Both the position numbers and the translations under genes were made by a program. Shown piece after piece: positions 52,015 to 62,220 of a stretch of DNA of 64,000 bases. Source of the stretch: Bryobacteraceae bacterium. GTDB taxonomy: Bacteria; Acidobacteriota; Terriglobia; Bryobacterales; Bryobacteraceae. The stretch lies in the NCBI GenBank assembly GCA_029975915.1, contig JARKOC010000352.1, forward strand, positions 124,001-188,000. The letters run 5' to 3'. Position 1 is the first letter of the stretch. Each line of letters opens with the position of its first letter. The notes under the pieces were generated by a model. That model was given only the letters and a program-made list of their open reading frames with translations, was not told the origin of the DNA and did no database searches.

Positions 52015-53067
52015 TCAGGGACGGCTCTCCCGCGCCGGATCCCCGATTCGGGCGCGGGCCGGAGCTGGATCCTTCAAGTGGCCCATCACGCCCAGGACGA
52101 ATCCCAGGCAGCTATAGACGAAGTAGAGCCAGTGCGCCGGCATCGAGCGGAGCGTGAACCAAACGCCTTGGCTGTTGGTGAGAAACGCGTAGAAGCTCCA
52201 ATTCCGGAGCAAGTAGGCCCCTGCAACCAACCCCAGCGCAACCAGGAACATCCGGCCGGCAAGCACCGCAGGCACCAGCGCCGGCATCATGACTGCCAGC
52301 ACGGCCGTGAAGCGCTGGCTGCGACGCAGGTTCAGGTCGTCAGGAATGCGGCCCTCTCGCAGGATGAGCCTTGTCCAGGGAATGGCTCGATCGGCGATGT
52401 CGGTGCGCATCATCTTCCAGAACGACCAGGCTTTATGGTGACAAACCAGCGCCTGACGGTCGAGCCGGATCCGGTAGCCCGCCTTGACCAGGTTGCACCC
52501 AAGTTCGATATCCTCGATCGCCGGGCGGTCGTAGACCTCCGGAAATCCGCCTACTGCCAAAAACGCATCACGCCGGACGGCTCCGCACGCGCCCCAGAAT
52601 GTGGATGCGTCTGAGGACGCCGTTTGATGCGTCCAGGCGTGCAGCAGGTTCCGGTAGCGCGACCAAAAGCCGGTGTGCCCTGGTGAGTTGTCATAGGAAC
52701 CGATCACCGCATCGAGCGTTGGGTCCGTTTCCAAGGCTGAAACCAAGCGTGTCAGGGTGTCCGGATGGACAGTGACATCGGCATCGAGGAAAACCAGGAT
52801 GTCGCCTTTCGCTTTGGCGGCGCCAAGATTTCGCGCAGCCGCCGGACCAAGCGATCTCGATAACCGGAGGCAGCTCACACCATGTGCAGCCACCGTGGAG
52901 TTGAGCGGTTGCTCGGAGCCATCGTCAACCACAATGATCTCGCCCGGCTTGAGGGCGGACTTTGCGAGCGATTCGAACAGGAGACCAAGCGTGGCCCCTG
53001 CGTCGCGCGCAGGAATGACAACTGATATGAACATGGATCGAAATTCGTTTCGACGCCTGAACTTCAA
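52015..53067 (-). CDS. Family 2 glycosyltransferase
   Basis: 350 residues; a start at M12 (53034, MFISVVIPARDAG) is equally good. GT-A motifs: VDDGS, LDAD (DxD-like metal and nucleotide site), GACGAVRRDAFLAVGGFPE and ED in RPAIEDIELGCNL. Three or so C-terminal membrane segments (about 260-325) anchor it. It probably transfers a sugar to a lipid or exopolysaccharide precursor; the acceptor is unknown. Confidence 0.92.
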   Translation of the reverse strand: MKFRRRNEFRSMFISVVIPARDAGATLGLLFESLAKSALKPGEIIVVDDGSEQPLNSTVAAHGVSCLRLSRSLGPAAARNLGAAKAKGDILVFLDADVTVHPDTLTRLVSALETDPTLDAVIGSYDNSPGHTGFWSRYRNLLHAWTHQTASSDASTFWGACGAVRRDAFLAVGGFPEVYDRPAIEDIELGCNLVKAGYRIRLDRQALVCHHKAWSFWKMMRTDIADRAIPWTRLILREGRIPDDLNLRRSQRFTAVLAVMMPALVPAVLAGRMFLVALGLVAGAYLLRNWSFYAFLTNSQGVWFTLRSMPAHWLYFVYSCLGFVLGVMGHLKDPAPARARIGDPARESRP

Positions 53068-53138
53068 GCATACTTGATCCGGACTTGCCGCCGGCTTTCC
53101 TTCGGCCGGCCGGCGTCATTGTCAGCCCTTTGGATTGG

Positions 53139-54365
<1,227 letters not shown>

Positions 54366-54552
54366 GGGCTTTCGCGTCTTATTGTCCCATGCCCCGCCTG
54401 TCAGGGTTATCATTGAGCAACGTGGTGCCGGACCACGGCCCTGACCGGGGCAAACTGCCGGCGCCCGTTCCACGCTTCCCTGCCCGGCGGCCGCCCAAGC
54501 GGCGCCCGGCGAGAGAAGCCGCTGGACCATACGAACCGAACCGGGAGTAAAT

Positions 54553-56247
54553 GTGGCCAACCAGACTACCGACCCCGCCCACCGGATCGATCCGGCCTTC
54601 GCAGCCCGCTTCCATCGCATCCGCGACCTCTACTTTTCCCGCAATCCCCAATACTGGCCCTGTTTCGGCGAGCCCGGATTCCACCGTGTCTCAACTTTTC
54701 GCGCCCTGGGCCTTGCGCCACAAGACCGGCTCGCCGCCTACCCGGGCGGCCCGGATTTGGCCGGGCAGATCACGGCCACTCAAACGATTCCTGCTGCCAG
54801 CACGCCGCCTGGCGGCGCCCCTCTGGAAGTGATCGAATTCGCCGCCGCCTTGTCGAAGGATTGGGAAAACCCCTCCAGCGCCGAAAACGTCATCACCATG
54901 CCCTGCGACCCGGCGATCTACGGCGCCATGACGGGCGCCTTGGCCAACGCAAATCTCGTCTACGAGGAGTACGCGGGCATGGCCAATGAACTCGAAAAGT
55001 TGATCGTGCGCCAAATCGCCACGCTGGCGGGCTACGATCCGGCCCGAGCCGCCGGAATCTTCACCCAGGGCGGAACGTTTTGCAACCTCTATGGCTACTT
55101 GACGGGCATCAGGAAGTCCCTGCCGGAGGCCAAGGACTACGGTATGGGCTACACCCACGACTACCGGATGATCAACTCCCAGGGAGGCCACTATTCCAAC
55201 ATCACCAACCTGTCGCTGCTCGGCGTCGACATCCGCAAACGGGCCATTCGCATCAAAATCAGCGAAAACAACAACATCGATCTCGACGACCTCGAACAAA
55301 GTCTCCGCGCCTGCTTCGTGGCCGGTTGCGCCGTGCCGACCATCATGCTCACGATGGGCACCACCGACACCTTCGCCGTCGATCCCGTCCAGGCCGTGCA
55401 TGAACTGCGCAACCGCCTCTGCGAACAGTACGACATCAAGGTGAAGCCCCACATCCACGTCGATTCGGCCATCGGCTGGACGATGCTGTTCTTCCTCGGC
55501 TATGACTTCGAGGCCAATCCGCTCGGCATCAATGAAGCCACCCTGTGCGGCATCCGGAGAAACGTAGCGCTTTTCAGCGAATTGAAGTACGCCGATTCCT
55601 TCACGGTCGACTTCCAGAAATGGGGCTATGCGCCCTACACCTCCAGCCTGGTGATGTTCGCCGACGGCAACGATTTGACCTACCTGGAGAGCGATCCCGA
55701 AAACTTCAGTTACTTCGAGGACGAACTGCAAGGGCACACCCATCTGCAATCCACCATCGAGTGTTCGCGTGGCGCGGCGGGCGTCTTTGCCGCTTATGCG
55801 GCATTGAATTTCCTTGGCATCGAAGGCTACCAGACCGTGCTGGCGCATTGTCTGCAAAACGCCGGCTACTTCCGGCACCGGCTGAGGCAACTCGGTTTCG
55901 TGAAGGTGATCGCGCCGGAAAATGCCGGCCCAAGCGTGGGATTCAGGATTTATGATCCCCGAAGGGTGCCGGATGCGGAGTTGGAGTTCGATTGGGAGCT
56001 CAAGCTGAAGTCAAAACCCGACGTCGCCGGCCGTCTGGAGGCCAACAACCGCTACCACCGGCAGGTCTTCCAAGACCGGGGCAAAGTCGGACTCTATACG
56101 AACTGGGTTTCCTTCATCGCCCGGACTGGTTACGACGACAAGGGACGCTACCAGCGGCTTCCGGGAGAGAAGGCTGTATTCATGAACCCGTCCACGACGC
56201 GCCGCGAAATCGACAAGTTCATCGATCACATCGTCCCGCGCGCATGA
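54553..56247 (+). CDS. Group II PLP-dependent decarboxylase
   Basis: 564 residues from a GTG at 54553 with GGGAG upstream; the ATG at 54551 is out of frame. Group II blocks are present: GIFTQGGTFCNLYGYLTGIR, HIHVDSAIGWTM and PLP-Lys356 in DFQKWGYAPY, where most relatives have D-P-H-K-W. IECSRGAAGVFAAYAALNFL and a long C-terminal domain follow. The enzymes decarboxylate Glu, Asp, or aromatic amino acids; the substrate is open, and the Q for H change at the Lys motif may matter. Confidence 0.9.
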   Translation: MANQTTDPAHRIDPAFAARFHRIRDLYFSRNPQYWPCFGEPGFHRVSTFRALGLAPQDRLAAYPGGPDLAGQITATQTIPAASTPPGGAPLEVIEFAAALSKDWENPSSAENVITMPCDPAIYGAMTGALANANLVYEEYAGMANELEKLIVRQIATLAGYDPARAAGIFTQGGTFCNLYGYLTGIRKSLPEAKDYGMGYTHDYRMINSQGGHYSNITNLSLLGVDIRKRAIRIKISENNNIDLDDLEQSLRACFVAGCAVPTIMLTMGTTDTFAVDPVQAVHELRNRLCEQYDIKVKPHIHVDSAIGWTMLFFLGYDFEANPLGINEATLCGIRRNVALFSELKYADSFTVDFQKWGYAPYTSSLVMFADGNDLTYLESDPENFSYFEDELQGHTHLQSTIECSRGAAGVFAAYAALNFLGIEGYQTVLAHCLQNAGYFRHRLRQLGFVKVIAPENAGPSVGFRIYDPRRVPDAELEFDWELKLKSKPDVAGRLEANNRYHRQVFQDRGKVGLYTNWVSFIARTGYDDKGRYQRLPGEKAVFMNPSTTRREIDKFIDHIVPRA

Positions 56248-56319
56248 ACTGCCAACTATGCCGTCACAGCCCGTGAGGCGGCGCGAAAGGTGCCGCCTGC
56301 CTGTAGAATAGGGTTCGAC

Positions 56320-57393
56320 ATGCTCTATAAAACCACTGCCCTGCTCCTTTTCACCGGTTTCGCGCTCTCGGGCGCGCAGACTTACAAAGATCCAAGAAGC
56401 GGGTTGGAGATTCTCGAAATTGAGCCGCCCGGCGCCGGCACGACAAACCTGTACTACCATTTTTCGAACTTCACCGCCGACAACTCGAACATCATCTTCG
56501 CAGCGACAGTGGATGGCGCGGGCCAGATCTTCAGATATGAGATGGCGACCGGCAAGACGGTCCAGATCACATCCGGAACTGGTGTTGGTGCTGCCGGAGC
56601 CTGCCCGCATCCAAGCAATCCGAGGCTGCTGTATTTCCCGCGGGGCCAGGCAATCGAAGAAATCGACATCCCCACCGGCAAAGTGCGCCGTATCGGCGAA
56701 TTGCCGTCGCCGGCCGTTGGCGGACCAGGCCAGCCGACCTTCTCGCATGACCTCAAATCGCTCGCAATGGTCCGTCAGAAAGATGATGCGAACTGGGAAG
56801 TCGGGCTGATGGATCTTGCCACCGGCGCATGGCGGGCCGTCACAACGGTCGGCTTCCGTGTCGGCCACGTCCAGCACCATCCGAAAGAGCCGCTGATTTT
56901 CTATGTCTGGGAGACCGGGGGATACGCGCCGCAGAGGACCTGGGTGGTGAACGCCGACGGCACTGCCAACCGCCCCTTTTACTACACGACAGACCCCAAA
57001 CTGTGGGTGACGCCCCTGAAAGAGTGGGTGACCCACGAGAGCTGGATCCCGTCCACCGGCGGCATCACGATGATCATGGACAAAATCGGCATCGTCGTCG
57101 CCGACAAGTCTGGCAAGGGCCGCATTCTCCCTGGCAATTACTGGCACGTGCGGGCGGATGACTCCGGCCGCCTCCTCGTGGCCGACGACTTCGACGGCAA
57201 CTTGTGGCTCATCGAGACCGAGACCGACAACCGGCGGTTACTGGCCAGCGGATTGCGCCAGTCGGTCCGGGCCGTGCACGCGCACGCTTCGTTTGACCAC
57301 AGCGGCCGTTATGTCCTGTTCAATACGGGCCGCACGCGGCAGACCATCGCCGTCGTCGATCTGGTGAAGGCCGGTCTCTCGCCACAACCTTAA
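56320..57393 (+). CDS. PL22-type oligogalacturonate lyase-like propeller
   Basis: 357 residues from the ATG at 56320, chosen for its signal peptide (MLYKTTALLLFTGFALSGAQ). It is a seven-bladed propeller of the TolB/OGL type: TYKDPRSGLEILEIEPPGAG, YYHFSNFTADNSNIIF, VGHVQHHPKEPLIFYVWE, THESWIPSTGG and HAHASFDHSGRYVLFNTG. The His in VGHVQHHP, THESW and HAHASF are candidates for the Mn site of PL22. It probably degrades unsaturated galacturonide oligomers, complementing the PL11-like protein. Confidence 0.85.
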   Translation: MLYKTTALLLFTGFALSGAQTYKDPRSGLEILEIEPPGAGTTNLYYHFSNFTADNSNIIFAATVDGAGQIFRYEMATGKTVQITSGTGVGAAGACPHPSNPRLLYFPRGQAIEEIDIPTGKVRRIGELPSPAVGGPGQPTFSHDLKSLAMVRQKDDANWEVGLMDLATGAWRAVTTVGFRVGHVQHHPKEPLIFYVWETGGYAPQRTWVVNADGTANRPFYYTTDPKLWVTPLKEWVTHESWIPSTGGITMIMDKIGIVVADKSGKGRILPGNYWHVRADDSGRLLVADDFDGNLWLIETETDNRRLLASGLRQSVRAVHAHASFDHSGRYVLFNTGRTRQTIAVVDLVKAGLSPQP

Positions 57394-57406
57394 GGCCGCT
57401 GAAAGG

Positions 57407-57423
57407 AAGCAGAAATCTTCTGC
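57407..57423. repeat. Short perfect inverted repeat after the PL22-like gene
   Basis: AGCAGAA-ATC-TTCTGCT, 7 bp arms with a 3 nt loop, 13 bp past the stop. No U-tract follows; it may be a weak terminator or an operator for the next gene. Confidence 0.4.
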
Positions 57424-57490
57424 TATCCTATTGAAAAAGTAGAAGTTGTCAGCCAGTTCGATTGGTTCTGGCAGGTGGTCCGAGGTCGAA

Positions 57491-58636
57491 ATGGACGATC
57501 AGGCATCAAACAAGCCCAGCAGGGACGCCGGCCGGTTCCCGGGCACGCTCGGCTCAGTCGAGGTGTTCGGAATCCCGGTGCGGTTCCATTTCACCTTTTG
57601 GCTCATTGTAGTGTGGCTGATCGTCATCGGTAGCCGCGGTGCGCAATCGGCGGCCGGCACCACCGTCTATATCCTGGCTATCTTCGGGTCGGTGCTTGTC
57701 CATGAACTCTCCCACGCATTAGTCGCGAGAAACTTCGGCATCAAGACTCTGGAGGTCGTCATGCTGCCGATCGGGGGGCTGGCCCGGCTGGAACGTTCGC
57801 CCAAAGCGCGTGAAGAATTCTGGGTAGCCTTGGCCGGACCGGCGGCCAACATTGTTATTGCGGCTGCGGCATTGACTTCAGTCTGGCTGAGCGGCAGGCC
57901 GTGGGCTCCTGAGACCTGGATTTCGGCGCCGAGCGACGCGAATCTCGCCGAGCGGATCGGCATCGCAAATCTGGTCTTGGCGGTATTCAACCTGCTCCCA
58001 GCGTTCCCCATGGACGGCGGCCGGATTTTGCGTTCTCTGCTCGCCCGGTACCGGCCTGAACACGAGGCGACACGAGTCGCGGCACGAATCGGCATGGGGA
58101 TGGCCGCAATCATGGGGCTCTACGGATTGCTGGCGCCGAACTTCTTCCTTATCTTCGTGGCTTTCTTTATCTATGTGGGCGCAATGCAGGAGCGCGTGGC
58201 TTCGGACCAGCAGGTCCTGATCGGCTCCGAAATCGTCCGGCCGGCGATGGTGACAGTCTTCAAGACCCTGAACCACGGCGACACTTTGAGAGATGCCGCC
58301 TCTCTGCTGCTGGCCACCACCCAGCAGGATTTCCCAGTCATGGCCGGTCCCGTTGTGGCGGGTCTGTTGACGAGGCAGGCGATGCTGCGCTCCATGGCAA
58401 CTGAAGGCCCCGACGCCTATGTGGCTGGCGCCATGGATCGCGACTTCCTGCGCGTCAGCCCGGAAGCCCGGCTCGCCGACGTCGTGCAATTGATCGCCGG
58501 CAGACAGAGCAGTTGCGCTCTCGTGTTTGAGGGTGACCGCTTGGCCGGCATGCTGACGGCGGAGAATGTGAGCGAGTTCCTCATCCTGAGAGAGATCCGG
58601 CAGGCGAGAGAAAACGCGGGAGAGCAAGGCGCATGA
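57491..58636 (+). CDS. Site-2-protease-like M50 metallopeptidase with CBS domains
   Basis: 381 residues from the ATG at 57491 (GAGG 6 nt upstream); a TTG at 57446 is less likely. The zinc motif HELSH is at 71-75 inside a membrane helix, and the second metal segment LLPAFPMDGG is at 168-177. About six helices are followed by a pair of CBS domains (about 245-365), which in this family bind adenine nucleotides and may tie proteolysis to energy state. Such proteases cleave membrane substrates. It overlaps the next gene by ATGA. Confidence 0.95.
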   Translation: MDDQASNKPSRDAGRFPGTLGSVEVFGIPVRFHFTFWLIVVWLIVIGSRGAQSAAGTTVYILAIFGSVLVHELSHALVARNFGIKTLEVVMLPIGGLARLERSPKAREEFWVALAGPAANIVIAAAALTSVWLSGRPWAPETWISAPSDANLAERIGIANLVLAVFNLLPAFPMDGGRILRSLLARYRPEHEATRVAARIGMGMAAIMGLYGLLAPNFFLIFVAFFIYVGAMQERVASDQQVLIGSEIVRPAMVTVFKTLNHGDTLRDAASLLLATTQQDFPVMAGPVVAGLLTRQAMLRSMATEGPDAYVAGAMDRDFLRVSPEARLADVVQLIAGRQSSCALVFEGDRLAGMLTAENVSEFLILREIRQARENAGEQGA

Positions 58637-59979
58637 GCCAAACCGACGTAGTCATCGTGGGCGCGGGGCTGGCTGGTCTCTGTTGCGCCCGGAAGCTGGC
58701 ATCCGAGGGAATCACATTCCAGATCGTGGAAGCTTCCGATGGACTCGGAGGACGAGTCCGCACCGACGAACACGAGGGATTTCTCCTCGACAGGGGCTTC
58801 CAGGTGCTGCTCACCGCCTACCCTGAGGCGCAAGCTCAACTCGACTATGACGCTCTCCGTCTTTGCGGCTTTGTACCCGGCGCCCTGGTCCGCAAGGAAG
58901 GACGTTTTTTCAGAATTGGCGACCCATATCGCGGTGGCGGCTACATCTCAAGCCTGTTTTCGCCCGTTGGCACGATGCTGGATAAGTTCCGGGTATCGCG
59001 CCTGAGGTCGGACCTGTTGCGGATGAGTGTCGAGGAAATCTTCGAAAATCCGGAGATCAGCGCCCGCCAGGCGCTGCTGATGAGGCGGTTCTCTCCAAGG
59101 ATGATCGAGGAGTTTTTCCGCCCCTTGTTCGGCGGCGCAATGCTGGACGCCAACTTGGCAGGATCGAGCCGGATGTTCGAGTTCATCTTCAAAATGTTCG
59201 CCGAGGGCGACGCGGCCGTGCCCGAGCGGGGAATGGGCCAGATCCCGATGCAATTGGCTTCGGCTTTGCCGGCAGGGTCGATTCGTCTCAACACCCGCGC
59301 CGAGTCTGTCAGGGCAGGCATGGTGACGCTCGATACCGGCGAAGAACTCAAGGCGCAGGCGGTGGTTGTAGCCACTGACGGAGCCGAGGCAATGCGAGTT
59401 CTTGCGACTCGGCGCAAGGTGCCCTCGCGCGGAGCCTGTTGCCTGTACTTCGATGCTCCGGAGAGTCCGCTGAACGAACCGATTCTCGTGCTCGGCGGGA
59501 GCAGCCGGGGGGTGGTGAACAATCTGGCGGTGATGAGCGAGGTCTCGCCGGCGTATGCCCCCAGCGAGCGGGCGCTCATTTCGGTCACTGTGATCGGCTT
59601 CCCAGCCCGGGATGACCGCTCTCTGGAAACGATGATCCGCGGACAGTTGCGCCGCTGGTACGGGAGAGTCACGAAAGAGTGGCGGCTGTTGAGGATCTAC
59701 AGGATAGAAAACGCTCAACCGATCTCAGTGCCGCAGCAACTGAGAACCCAACCCAGGCTGGAACCTGGCTTGTACCTCTGTGGCGACCACCGCGCGACCC
59801 CTTCAATCCAGGGGGCGATGGAGTCAGGCCGGTTGGCCGCCGAATCGCTCCTGCGGCAATTCCGCGGCGAGCCAGACCCGCCCGAGCACGAAGTGGCGGC
59901 CGCCAGCCGCCACAGCAGGCGCAGCTTGAGAGCCCAGGATTCCTCACCCGCGGAGTTGGACGCCGAAGACATCGATTGA
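58633..59979 (+). CDS. FAD-dependent oxidoreductase (amine oxidase fold)
   Basis: 448 residues. The FAD motif is VVIVGAGLAGLCCARKLASE, with Glu ending the Rossmann unit in IVEASDGLGGRVRTD. A C-terminal FAD contact GLYLCGDHRATPSIQGAMESGRLAAE is present. It resembles protoporphyrinogen oxidase/phytoene desaturase-like enzymes, although no isoprenoid or haem gene is near. The last 40 residues are a polar tail. It is translationally coupled to the site-2 protease. Confidence 0.93.
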   Translation: MSQTDVVIVGAGLAGLCCARKLASEGITFQIVEASDGLGGRVRTDEHEGFLLDRGFQVLLTAYPEAQAQLDYDALRLCGFVPGALVRKEGRFFRIGDPYRGGGYISSLFSPVGTMLDKFRVSRLRSDLLRMSVEEIFENPEISARQALLMRRFSPRMIEEFFRPLFGGAMLDANLAGSSRMFEFIFKMFAEGDAAVPERGMGQIPMQLASALPAGSIRLNTRAESVRAGMVTLDTGEELKAQAVVVATDGAEAMRVLATRRKVPSRGACCLYFDAPESPLNEPILVLGGSSRGVVNNLAVMSEVSPAYAPSERALISVTVIGFPARDDRSLETMIRGQLRRWYGRVTKEWRLLRIYRIENAQPISVPQQLRTQPRLEPGLYLCGDHRATPSIQGAMESGRLAAESLLRQFRGEPDPPEHEVAAASRHSRRSLRAQDSSPAELDAEDID

Positions 59980-60034
59980 GTCAATGTGGATCGGGCTGAG
60001 GGATTCGCAGGCTTTCGGACGGATCTCTGTTGCT

Positions 60035-61276
60035 TCAAAGTGTTCCAACCGCGGTGTCTTCATGATCCGCCGCCCCCACGACGACTACGCCCCCTTCGGT
60101 AACGAAACACCCCGGCCCGGACGGCGCCAAGCCGCCGCCAATCACCGAGCCTTCAGGGATGTGAACACCCGAGTCCACGATGACGCCATTCAGTCGGGCG
60201 TAGCGCCCCACTGTGGCGCCGGGTAGCAGTATCGAATTCTCGATTTCGCAATAGCTGTTCACGCGAACGCCCGGCGACAGAACGGAACGATTCACGCGGC
60301 CCCCGGAAATGATCACTCCGGGCGACACGATCGAGTCCGTGGCTACCCCCATGCGCCGCCCCTCCTGCGCGAACACAAACTTAGCGGGCGGCGATTGCGG
60401 CATTCTTGTACGCATGGGCCAGCGGGCATCATAGAGGTTAAACTCCGGGTTCACGCTGATCAGGTCCATATTCGCGTCGAAGTAGGCGTCCAGAGTGCCC
60501 ACGTCACGCCAGTAAAGCGCTGTCTTCTCATTCAGATCGTGAAAATCGTAGGCCGCAATTGGGTGTCGCCAAATCAACCTCGGCAGCACATCATGACCGA
60601 AATCGTGCGTGGAATCTGGATCGGAGGCGTCCTCGCGAAGGGCTTCGAGAAGGACTTGCGTCTTGAACAGGTAGATCCCCATCGACACGCTGACCTTGAA
60701 CGGGTTGAACGCTGACGGGCAGGGTCGCCCATGCGCCGGCTTCTCCTCAAAACCTCTGCACATCAGCGTCTCCGGATCGATGTCCACAACGCCAAACCGG
60801 CAAGCCTCGGATGGATCCACTTGAATGGTCGCTATTGTGGCCGCCGCCCCGCAGGAGCGCTGCCAGTCCCGGATTTCGCGGTAGTCCATCTTGTAGATGT
60901 GATCGCCAGCAAGGATGAGCACGTACTCTGGCCGTTCCTGCTCGATGGACTCGATGTTCTGATAGACGGCGTCCGCCGTGCCCAGGTACCAGTCTGAATG
61001 GACACGCTTCATTGGAGGAAGAACTTCGAGATACTCTCCAAGCTCTCTGGAAAAGATGTTCCATCCTTCTCTTAGATGGCGGTGCAAAACTAGGGACTTG
61101 TACTGCGTCATGACGAGCACCTTGCGCAGTCCCGAGTTGACGATATTGGACAACGTGAAATCGACAATCCGGTAATGTCCGCCAAAGGGGACGGCGGGTT
61201 TCGCGATGGAGCGGGTCAAAGGCTGAAGACGCTCCCCGGCTCCTCCCGCCAGCAGGATGGTGAGTACGTCTTTCAC
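60035..61276 (-). CDS. glgC: Glucose-1-phosphate adenylyltransferase
   Basis: 413 residues. The nucleotidyltransferase signature is LLAGGAGERLQPLTRSIAKP followed by PFGGHYRIVDFTLSN. GTADAVYQN, the catalytic Asp in LAGDHIYKMDY, GFEEKP and the C-terminal left-handed beta-helix (VSPGVIISGGRVNRSVLSPG, IENSILLPGATVG) are all present. It makes ADP-glucose from ATP and glucose 1-phosphate for glycogen. The sucrose-phosphorylase-like enzyme could supply its substrate. Confidence 0.97.
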   Translation of the reverse strand: MKDVLTILLAGGAGERLQPLTRSIAKPAVPFGGHYRIVDFTLSNIVNSGLRKVLVMTQYKSLVLHRHLREGWNIFSRELGEYLEVLPPMKRVHSDWYLGTADAVYQNIESIEQERPEYVLILAGDHIYKMDYREIRDWQRSCGAAATIATIQVDPSEACRFGVVDIDPETLMCRGFEEKPAHGRPCPSAFNPFKVSVSMGIYLFKTQVLLEALREDASDPDSTHDFGHDVLPRLIWRHPIAAYDFHDLNEKTALYWRDVGTLDAYFDANMDLISVNPEFNLYDARWPMRTRMPQSPPAKFVFAQEGRRMGVATDSIVSPGVIISGGRVNRSVLSPGVRVNSYCEIENSILLPGATVGRYARLNGVIVDSGVHIPEGSVIGGGLAPSGPGCFVTEGGVVVVGAADHEDTAVGTL

Positions 61277-61497
61277 TTAGATTTCAGGATACGCCCGGCG
61301 GAGCCGGGATGGGAATGGAGTTGGAAGACAGGCTGGCAGCCCCGGGGAAGGTGTTTCAGCCTGGCGTATGGATTCCAGGCGGACTGGTTCGGATGACATT
61401 CTTGGTGCGCAAACGCTGAATCCGGACCGGCCAGAGAAGATCCTGTCCGAGTCCGGATTGCCAGATTCACATTCCGGTTGGCTTCGCCGTTTTCCCG

Positions 61498-62136
61498 CTA
61501 CCAGGCGTAGCTCAGCGAAAACATCGGCGCAAATGAGAAGTACCAGCCGCCCAGATTCCCAAGAACGGGCGTGATGACGTCCGTCGGCGTTTCCGTCCCA
61601 TGAACGAGTAGTTCGGCTCTGATGTAGGAGTTCTCGCCGGCTTTCATCCGTACGCCGACGCCCGCGGTCACCATAGGTTTCCATTGGCTGGTTTCGGTCA
61701 GTACAGCCGTCCGGATCAGGGCGGGCAAGATCACATCTGAACCCGTCCCCGTGTACTGCTTGACGCCACCCCCGGCCAGTATGTAGCCTCTCGCCTTGGC
61801 CTCCTTGCCGTTCGTGTAAATCAGAACGTTGTAACCGATGGACTGGCTCCGGCCGCTCATCGATGACTTCGCGCTGCCACCGGAAAGCTCCATTCCGTTG
61901 AACAGCATCGTATACCGGATCTCTCCGCCGACTCGATTGCCGATCTGTCCGAGGTAAGCCGTCACGCCTGCATTCGGCTTGAACTTGGCGCTGACGCTTC
62001 CGTCCGGACCTGAGATCGTCTTCGAATTGTAGAAGGCTGCGCCGCCTCCGGCTCCGACCTCCCACTTCTGCGCCGCCGCAGGTGCGGCTAGCGCCATGAC
62101 CGCCAATGTCATCCAAGACCAGATTCGAATGCTCAT
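61498..62136 (-). CDS. Outer-membrane beta-barrel protein
   Basis: 212 residues with signal peptide residues 1-22 (ending APAAAQ). Alternating hydrophobic strands and loops (WEVGAGGGAAFYNSK, GGEIRYTMLFNGMEL, GYNVLIYT, KPMVTAGVGVRMKAG, YIRAELLVHG) end in FSFAPMFSLSYAW, an aromatic C terminus typical of OmpA/OmpX-like 8-strand barrels. Function unknown. It is separated by 221 bp from glgC (same strand, downstream), and nothing is recognised in that gap. Confidence 0.88.
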   Translation of the reverse strand: MSIRIWSWMTLAVMALAAPAAAQKWEVGAGGGAAFYNSKTISGPDGSVSAKFKPNAGVTAYLGQIGNRVGGEIRYTMLFNGMELSGGSAKSSMSGRSQSIGYNVLIYTNGKEAKARGYILAGGGVKQYTGTGSDVILPALIRTAVLTETSQWKPMVTAGVGVRMKAGENSYIRAELLVHGTETPTDVITPVLGNLGGWYFSFAPMFSLSYAW

Positions 62137-62220
62137 AGTTGTCCTGTGTTGCCCCGCTGGAGCGGTCCGTCCGCCCTAGCTGCAAGTCCTAATTCCATGG
62201 TTCGGCCGCTTCGCTCGCGC

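Noticed and set aside
54691..55890. 399-codon minus-strand frame over the decarboxylase gene
   Set aside because: Antisense shadow of a clearly conserved enzyme.
61277..61497. GGGGAAGGTG-containing segment upstream of glgC as a possible cobalamin-type riboswitch
   Set aside because: No B12-box or matching helices are visible, and glgC is not a plausible target.
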